NCBI GenBank assembly: GCA_014804795.1
Contig: JAAUZC010000023.1
Span: 62,001 to 126,000 of the forward strand
DNA length: 64,000 nt
Source of the DNA: Lachnospiraceae bacterium
Lineage (GTDB): Bacteria > Bacillota > Clostridia > Lachnospirales > Lachnospiraceae
Direction of reading: 5' to 3'
Below the pieces are notes generated by a model. The model searched no databases. It was not told the origin of the DNA and was given only the letters and a program-made list of their open reading frames with translations. A program made the position numbers and the translations under genes. Shown one piece after another: positions 59,973 through 64,000 of this stretch. Positions within the stretch are counted from its first letter, which is position 1. Each line of letters begins with the position of its first letter.

Positions 59973-61487
59973 ATGCTAAAAGAACTCAGTAATTTAAGCA
60001 ATGCCCTAAAGCCCGCATTAGAGGCGATCACCAATGCCAACGATATTGTCAACGGCATTGTCTGGGGTACTTTCGGTATCGGCCTGTTGCTTGTTGCCGG
60101 TATCCTGATGACGATGGTCAACAAATGTTTCCAGTTCACCCACATCGGTCACTGGCTCAAAAACACGATCGGCGCCATCTTTGCAGACAAACACATTACG
60201 GCTCATACCGAAAAAGAAGATAAATCCATTTCCCAGTTTCAGAGCCTGTGTACGGCACTGGCGGCAACCATCGGCACCGGCAACATCGTAGGTATCGCCA
60301 CGGCCATCATCTCCGGCGGTCCCGGCGCTATTTTCTGGATGTGGGTTATGGCTATTTTCGGCATGATGACAAACTATTCCGAAAATGTTTTAGGTATTTA
60401 CTACCGCCGTAAAAATGCGAAAGGGGAATGGTCCGGCGGCGCCATGTATTATTTGAGAGACGGTCTTGGCTCCAAAAAGGGCTGTAAGCAGATCGGTTTG
60501 ATTCTTGCGGTACTGTTCAGCTGCTTCTGCCTGCTTGCAAGTTTCGGTATTGGCAATATGAGTCAGGTCAACTCAATCGCAGGCAATATGAAATCCGCTT
60601 TCAACATTCCCACCTGGATTACCGGTATTGGTATTGTTATCCTCTCTGCCTTTGTCATTTTAGGCGGTTTAAAGAGAGTTGCGTCCGTTACGGAAAAACT
60701 GGTGCCCGTTATGGCAATCCTTTATATTATCGGCGCGCTTATCATCTGTATCACAAATATAGACCAGTTCGGCGCTGTTTTCGGTTCCATCTTCAAAGGC
60801 GCTTTTGCCATGAAAGCGGCCGGGGGCGGTATTATCGGTTATGGTGTCAGCAGAGCGATCACATGGGGTTTTAAGAGAGGAGCATTCTCCAATGAAGCCG
60901 GACTTGGTTCCTCTGTTATGGTACATTCCAGCTCCAATGTAAAAGAACCTGTCAGACAGGGTATGTGGGGCATATTTGAAGTGTTTGCAGATACGATAGT
61001 AGTTTGTACGCTGACCGCATTCTGTATTCTTTCTTCCGGTCTGGTGGATCTGGAAACGGGGCAGATGCTCACAGATGTTGAGGGCTCCGGTCTGGTCGGC
61101 CAGGCGTTTGCAGGTGTTTTCGGCTCTATCGGTCCTAAGTTTATCGCTATTGCGATTTTGCTGTTTGCCTATTCTACAGTACTTGGCTGGAGCCACTACG
61201 GTACAAAAGCTTTTGAATTCCTCTTTGGCTCAAAAGCCACCGTCGTTTATAAAGCCATATTTGTTCTTATCGCTTACTTTGGCTGTACGATGAAGCTGGG
61301 ATTGGCCTGGGATTTATCCGATACATTTAACGGTCTTATGATGATCCCGAACCTGATCGGCGTTTTAGCGTTATCCGGTACAGTCGGAAAGATCACAAAC
61401 AATTATCTCCGCAGAACATTCCACGGTTCAAAGGAAGAACCTATGTATTCTGCCTTTGAAGATATCCAAAAAGAACAGAGCCGCTGA
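59973..61487 (+). CDS. Alanine/glycine:cation symporter (AGCS family)
   Basis: A 504-residue transporter with about 11 helices. Hallmarks are GLLLVAGILMTMVNKCFQF near the start, ALAATIGTGNIVGIATAI, GGPGAIFWMWVMAIFGMMT, RGAFSNEAGLGSSVMVHSSS and AYSTVLGWSHYGTKAFEFLF. It imports alanine or glycine with Na+. GGAGG precedes the ATG. The leader carries a terminator, so expression is likely regulated. Confidence 0.92.
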   Translation: MLKELSNLSNALKPALEAITNANDIVNGIVWGTFGIGLLLVAGILMTMVNKCFQFTHIGHWLKNTIGAIFADKHITAHTEKEDKSISQFQSLCTALAATIGTGNIVGIATAIISGGPGAIFWMWVMAIFGMMTNYSENVLGIYYRRKNAKGEWSGGAMYYLRDGLGSKKGCKQIGLILAVLFSCFCLLASFGIGNMSQVNSIAGNMKSAFNIPTWITGIGIVILSAFVILGGLKRVASVTEKLVPVMAILYIIGALIICITNIDQFGAVFGSIFKGAFAMKAAGGGIIGYGVSRAITWGFKRGAFSNEAGLGSSVMVHSSSNVKEPVRQGMWGIFEVFADTIVVCTLTAFCILSSGLVDLETGQMLTDVEGSGLVGQAFAGVFGSIGPKFIAIAILLFAYSTVLGWSHYGTKAFEFLFGSKATVVYKAIFVLIAYFGCTMKLGLAWDLSDTFNGLMMIPNLIGVLALSGTVGKITNNYLRRTFHGSKEEPMYSAFEDIQKEQSR

Positions 61488-61508
61488 TTTTCAAGCGGCG
61501 GCAAAAGA

Positions 61509-61532
61509 AAAAAGCGGCAAATGCCGCTTTTT
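61509..61532. terminator. Bidirectional terminator between AGCS and fba
   Basis: AAAAAGCGGCA pairs with TGCCGCTTTTT around a short AA centre (GCGGC-AAAT-GCCGC when a tetraloop is allowed). T-runs are present on both strands, as needed for the two convergent genes. Confidence 0.85.
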
Positions 61533-61547
61533 CTTTTATCCTGATTT

Positions 61548-62486
61548 TTATGCCTTGCCGTTGCATCCCAGAACGTTAACCAGTTTATGGCGAACCAGTT
61601 CTTTGATGTTAGCACGAGCGGGTTTCAGATATTCACGAGGATCAAACTTGTCCGGATGTTCTGAGAAGAACTGACGGATCGTACCTGTCATTGCGAGACG
61701 CAGATCGGAGTCAATATTGATCTTACATACTGCGGAACGAGCTGCTTCACGAAGCTGCTCTTCGGGAACGCCGATAGCACCGGGCATTGCTCCGCCGAAT
61801 TTGTTGATCATCTCAACATATTCCTGAGGAACGGAAGAAGAACCGTGCAGTACGATAGGGAATCCCGGAATCATCTTTTCACATTCATGAAGAACGTCAA
61901 AGCGAAGCTGCGGTTTTGTACCGGGTTTAAATTTGTAAGCGCCGTGGCTTGTACCGATTGCGATAGCAAGAGAATCACAGCCGGTCTTTTCAACAAACTC
62001 TGCTACTTCTTCGGGACGTGTGTAGGAAGAATCTTCAGCCGATACCTTTACATCATCTTCCACGCCTGCCAGTGTACCAAGTTCAGCTTCTACTACTACG
62101 CCATGAGCATGTGCATATTCTACTACTTTCTTTGTGATCTCAATGTTCTCTTCAAAAGGTTTGGAAGAAGCATCGATCATAACGGAAGTAAATCCGCCGT
62201 CGATACAGGACTTACATGTCTCGAAGTCCGGGCCGTGATCCAGATGCAGAGCGATAGGCAGCTCAGGGTTGCATACAATTGCAGCTTCCACTAACTTTAC
62301 AAGATAGTTATGATTTGCATAAGCACGAGCCCCTTTCGAAACCTGCAGAATAACCGGAGCTTTTTCCTCAGCACAAGCCTCTGTAATACCCTGAACGATT
62401 TCCATGTTGTTCACATTGAAAGCACCAATAGCATAACCGCCCTTATACGCTTTCTCGAACATTTCCTTTGTTGTTACTAATGGCAT
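61548..62486 (-). CDS. fba: Class II fructose-bisphosphate aldolase
   Basis: A 312-residue class II aldolase. Residues include GAFNVNNMEIVQGITEACAE, the zinc/catalytic region ALHLDHGPDFE, FTSVMIDASSKPFEENI, AIGTSHGAYKF and VLHGSSSVP. It cleaves fructose 1,6-bisphosphate in glycolysis; tagatose bisphosphate is an alternative for some members. GGAGG precedes the ATG. Confidence 0.92.
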   Translation of the reverse strand: MPLVTTKEMFEKAYKGGYAIGAFNVNNMEIVQGITEACAEEKAPVILQVSKGARAYANHNYLVKLVEAAIVCNPELPIALHLDHGPDFETCKSCIDGGFTSVMIDASSKPFEENIEITKKVVEYAHAHGVVVEAELGTLAGVEDDVKVSAEDSSYTRPEEVAEFVEKTGCDSLAIAIGTSHGAYKFKPGTKPQLRFDVLHECEKMIPGFPIVLHGSSSVPQEYVEMINKFGGAMPGAIGVPEEQLREAARSAVCKINIDSDLRLAMTGTIRQFFSEHPDKFDPREYLKPARANIKELVRHKLVNVLGCNGKA

Positions 62487-62566
62487 ATCCTTGTACCTCC
62501 ATTTAATATTTTTGTTTTATATGATAACCGAAACCTTTCGCTGAAAGCCTCGGCTATTTTTCTGTT

Positions 62567-62824
62567 TTACTCCTCACCGCTTAAAAACTTTTCAATACTT
62601 AAAATCGCCTCTTCCTCATCCGTCCCGTCTGCGGTCACGTCTATTTCCTCTCCGCTGTTAAGTCCGAGACTCATCATGCCCATAATGCTCTTTGCATTTA
62701 CTCTTTTTCCTGCCGCCTCAATATAAATCGTACTCTCATGCTGACTTGCTATCTGCACGAGAACAGCGACAGGCCGGGCTTCAAGCCCGTTTTTTAATTG
62801 AATCTTCATAGATTTTTCCAACAT
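62567..62824 (-). CDS. HPr-family protein lacking the active-site histidine
   Basis: An 85-residue HPr-fold protein. The loop that in HPr reads GLHARPA is GLEARPV here, so the PEP-phosphorylated His15 is replaced by Glu and sugar phosphotransfer is not possible. The regulatory Ser region is kept (NAKSIMGMMSLGL), so HPr kinase could still modify it, as with Crh of Bacillus. GAGGAG precedes the ATG. It lies just downstream of whiA and rapZ, a linkage also seen around Crh. Confidence 0.88.
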   Translation of the reverse strand: MLEKSMKIQLKNGLEARPVAVLVQIASQHESTIYIEAAGKRVNAKSIMGMMSLGLNSGEEIDVTADGTDEEEAILSIEKFLSGEE

Positions 62825-62871
62825 AACTTTTCTCCTCTCACTACTTTCCGGGACCTGTTTAAAATGATTTT

Positions 62872-63759
62872 TTAATCAGTCCTTATGCTTTCCGCAATCA
62901 TACTTAATTTTCTCAATCTATGATTCACTCCGGACTTCCCTACCGGAGGTGTCAACATTTCTCCCAGCTCCTGCAGCGTCGCTTCCTGATGCTCCAGCCG
63001 CAGTTCGGCAATTTCCCGCAGATTTTCCGGCAGTTTCCCAAAGCCGTAAACTTTTTCTATCAGCATAATATCCTTTACCTGCCCGGCTGCCGCATTTACC
63101 GTTTTTCTGATATTCGCCGTCTCACAGTTTACCTTTCTGTTGACAGAATTCCTTACTTCTTTTACTATTCTGTGGTTCTCAAAATCCATCAGGGATACAT
63201 GCGCTCCCATGATATTTAACATCTCGCAGATAGCAGACCCTTCTTTTACATAAACAACATAATATTTTTTTCGAAGGGCAATTTTTGCCGGAATATCAAA
63301 CTCTGCGATCAACTCCTGTAAAAGGCACGCCTGCTCCTTTGTGATACAGTCAAATTCCAGATGGTAGCTCTTCCCCGGATTGCTCATGGAACCTATACAA
63401 AGATATGTCCCCCGCAAAAAAGCTCTTTTGCAGCACTGCCTCTTAAGGCTCCCTTCCGGATCCGGCGTTATATATTTCTTCATAAATTCCGCCGGGAACA
63501 TTAATATTCCCTTTTCTGCATCAACTTTTATAGTAATATTTTTTTTGCACAATGTAAAGGCTTTTTGCCTCACAAAATCATTGTCTGTGCTTAAAAATAC
63601 CTTTATTTCTCCTTTTTCCGGCAAAAAATCCATATTATCTGATTTTGTCCGCCTTCTGCCCCCAAACATAATGATCGCCGCCAGTTCTGCATAAACACAA
63701 TGCTCAGACGATGCATACTGTTTTAATAATTCCTCTTTTACTTCTCCCGAAAACGACAA
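62872..63759 (-). CDS. whiA: DNA-binding protein WhiA
   Basis: A 295-residue WhiA. The N-terminal part has the LAGLIDADG-like fold (FSGEVKEELLKQY, KKAFLRGTYLCIGSM-type segment read as CKRAFLRGTYLCIGSM). The C-terminal part is a helix-turn-helix (ATLQELGEMLTPPVGKSGVN, HRLRKLSMIAESI). The start codon is TTG at 63759, after GTGAGG. WhiA influences cell division and chromosome segregation in Firmicutes. It starts 4 bp after rapZ. Confidence 0.93.
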   Translation of the reverse strand: MSFSGEVKEELLKQYASSEHCVYAELAAIIMFGGRRRTKSDNMDFLPEKGEIKVFLSTDNDFVRQKAFTLCKKNITIKVDAEKGILMFPAEFMKKYITPDPEGSLKRQCCKRAFLRGTYLCIGSMSNPGKSYHLEFDCITKEQACLLQELIAEFDIPAKIALRKKYYVVYVKEGSAICEMLNIMGAHVSLMDFENHRIVKEVRNSVNRKVNCETANIRKTVNAAAGQVKDIMLIEKVYGFGKLPENLREIAELRLEHQEATLQELGEMLTPPVGKSGVNHRLRKLSMIAESIRTD

Positions 63760-63763
63760 CTTT

Positions 63764-64000
63764 CTACCTCACACTTTGCACGTCCACATCCCGGTGGCTC
63801 AATTTCAGTCCGTAGCTGCCTTTATTTTTCAGACGCTCATACAACATATTGGCTAATGTCACACTGCGGTGTTTGCCGCCGGTACAGCCTATTCCGATAA
63901 CAAGCTGATATTTTCCCTCTTTAATATAATTTGGGATCAAAAAATGCAGCATATCCGTCAGCTTATCCAGAAATTCATGGCTTTCCGGATAGCCCATCAC
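63764..64000 (-). CDS. rapZ: RapZ/YvcJ family nucleotide-binding protein (C-terminal part)
   Basis: The gene runs off the right edge; only the last 78 or so codons are in the window. They contain [20 protein letters not shown] and the ending [13 protein letters not shown], typical of the RapZ C-terminal domain. The true start is beyond 64000. In E. coli RapZ is an RNase E adaptor for small RNAs; in Firmicutes YvcJ has GTPase activity. It heads the rapZ-whiA-HPr order seen here. Confidence 0.92.
   Translation of the reverse strand: MMGYPESHEFLDKLTDMLHFLIPNYIKEGKYQLVIGIGCTGGKHRSVTLANMLYERLKNKGSYGLKLSHRDVDVQSVR

Noticed and set aside
1-64000. CRISPR arrays, tRNA, rRNA, transposase or phage genes
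   Set aside because: I looked for regularly spaced repeats, tRNA-like stems with TTCGA loops, rRNA blocks and DDE or integrase motifs and found none that I could support.

Overview
The window looks like chromosomal DNA of a gut anaerobe of the Clostridia, most likely Lachnospiraceae. Supporting signs are strong AGGAGG ribosome sites, AT-rich intergenic DNA, the rapZ-whiA-HPr block at the right edge, many ROK/LacI/AraC-type carbohydrate functions, glycyl-radical chemistry that needs anoxia, and a bacterial microcompartment (BMC) locus. No rRNA, tRNA, CRISPR array, phage or transposase gene was seen.

Layout. 1-690: hairpin-rich DNA and a broken GNAT acetyltransferase. 693-12697: a carbohydrate locus. 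Nine minus-strand genes run from 10453 down to 693: solute-binding protein, ABC ATPase, permease, tandem-VOC protein, Gfo/Idh/MocA oxidoreductase, TIM-barrel epimerase, C-glycoside deglycosidase beta-like protein, its probable TIM-barrel alpha partner, and a CocE/S15 hydrolase. A LacI-type regulator and a hydroxypyruvate-isomerase-like protein diverge from it. The gene set matches the logic of gut C-glycoside cleavage: C3 oxidation of the sugar, then C-C bond cleavage. 12.7-16.5 kb: an operon of three membrane proteins and a small XRE regulator. 16.8-31 kb: ordinary accessory and housekeeping genes (P-loop ATPase, acyl-CoA ligase, thioesterase, AEC carrier, C39 peptidase, NhaC antiporter, a response regulator with an EAL domain, XRE regulator plus MFS exporter, GNAT, cyclophilin, flavodoxin-like protein).

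32.6-46.1 kb: a complete glycyl-radical BMC operon on the minus strand behind a near-consensus promoter at 46077-46105. It encodes shell proteins (four BMC-H, one PduU/EutS-like, one PduT-like BMC-T, one EutN-like vertex), an EutP/PduV GTPase, a fuculose/rhamnulose-phosphate aldolase, aldehyde and alcohol dehydrogenases, PduL, an RnfC/PduS-like protein, a DeoR regulator, the B12-independent 1,2-propanediol dehydratase and its activase. 47.1-57.0 kb: a minus-strand L-fucose operon (isomerase, two-permease ABC importer, mutarotase, kinase) that ends with a ParA ATPase and a small Lys/Ala-rich protein; a divergent AraC regulator precedes it. Together the two operons would import L-fucose (or rhamnose), convert it to a ketose 1-phosphate, split it to DHAP and lactaldehyde, and process 1,2-propanediol inside the BMC to propanol and propionyl-phosphate.

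58-64 kb: MATE exporter, AGCS amino-acid symporter with a hairpin-rich leader, class II fructose-bisphosphate aldolase, an HPr-like protein without the active-site His, WhiA, and the C-terminal part of RapZ cut by the window edge. The observations most worth a second look are the putative C-glycoside locus, the ParA pair next to the BMC genes, the Cys-rich linker before the aldolase targeting peptide, and two families of small structured repeats.
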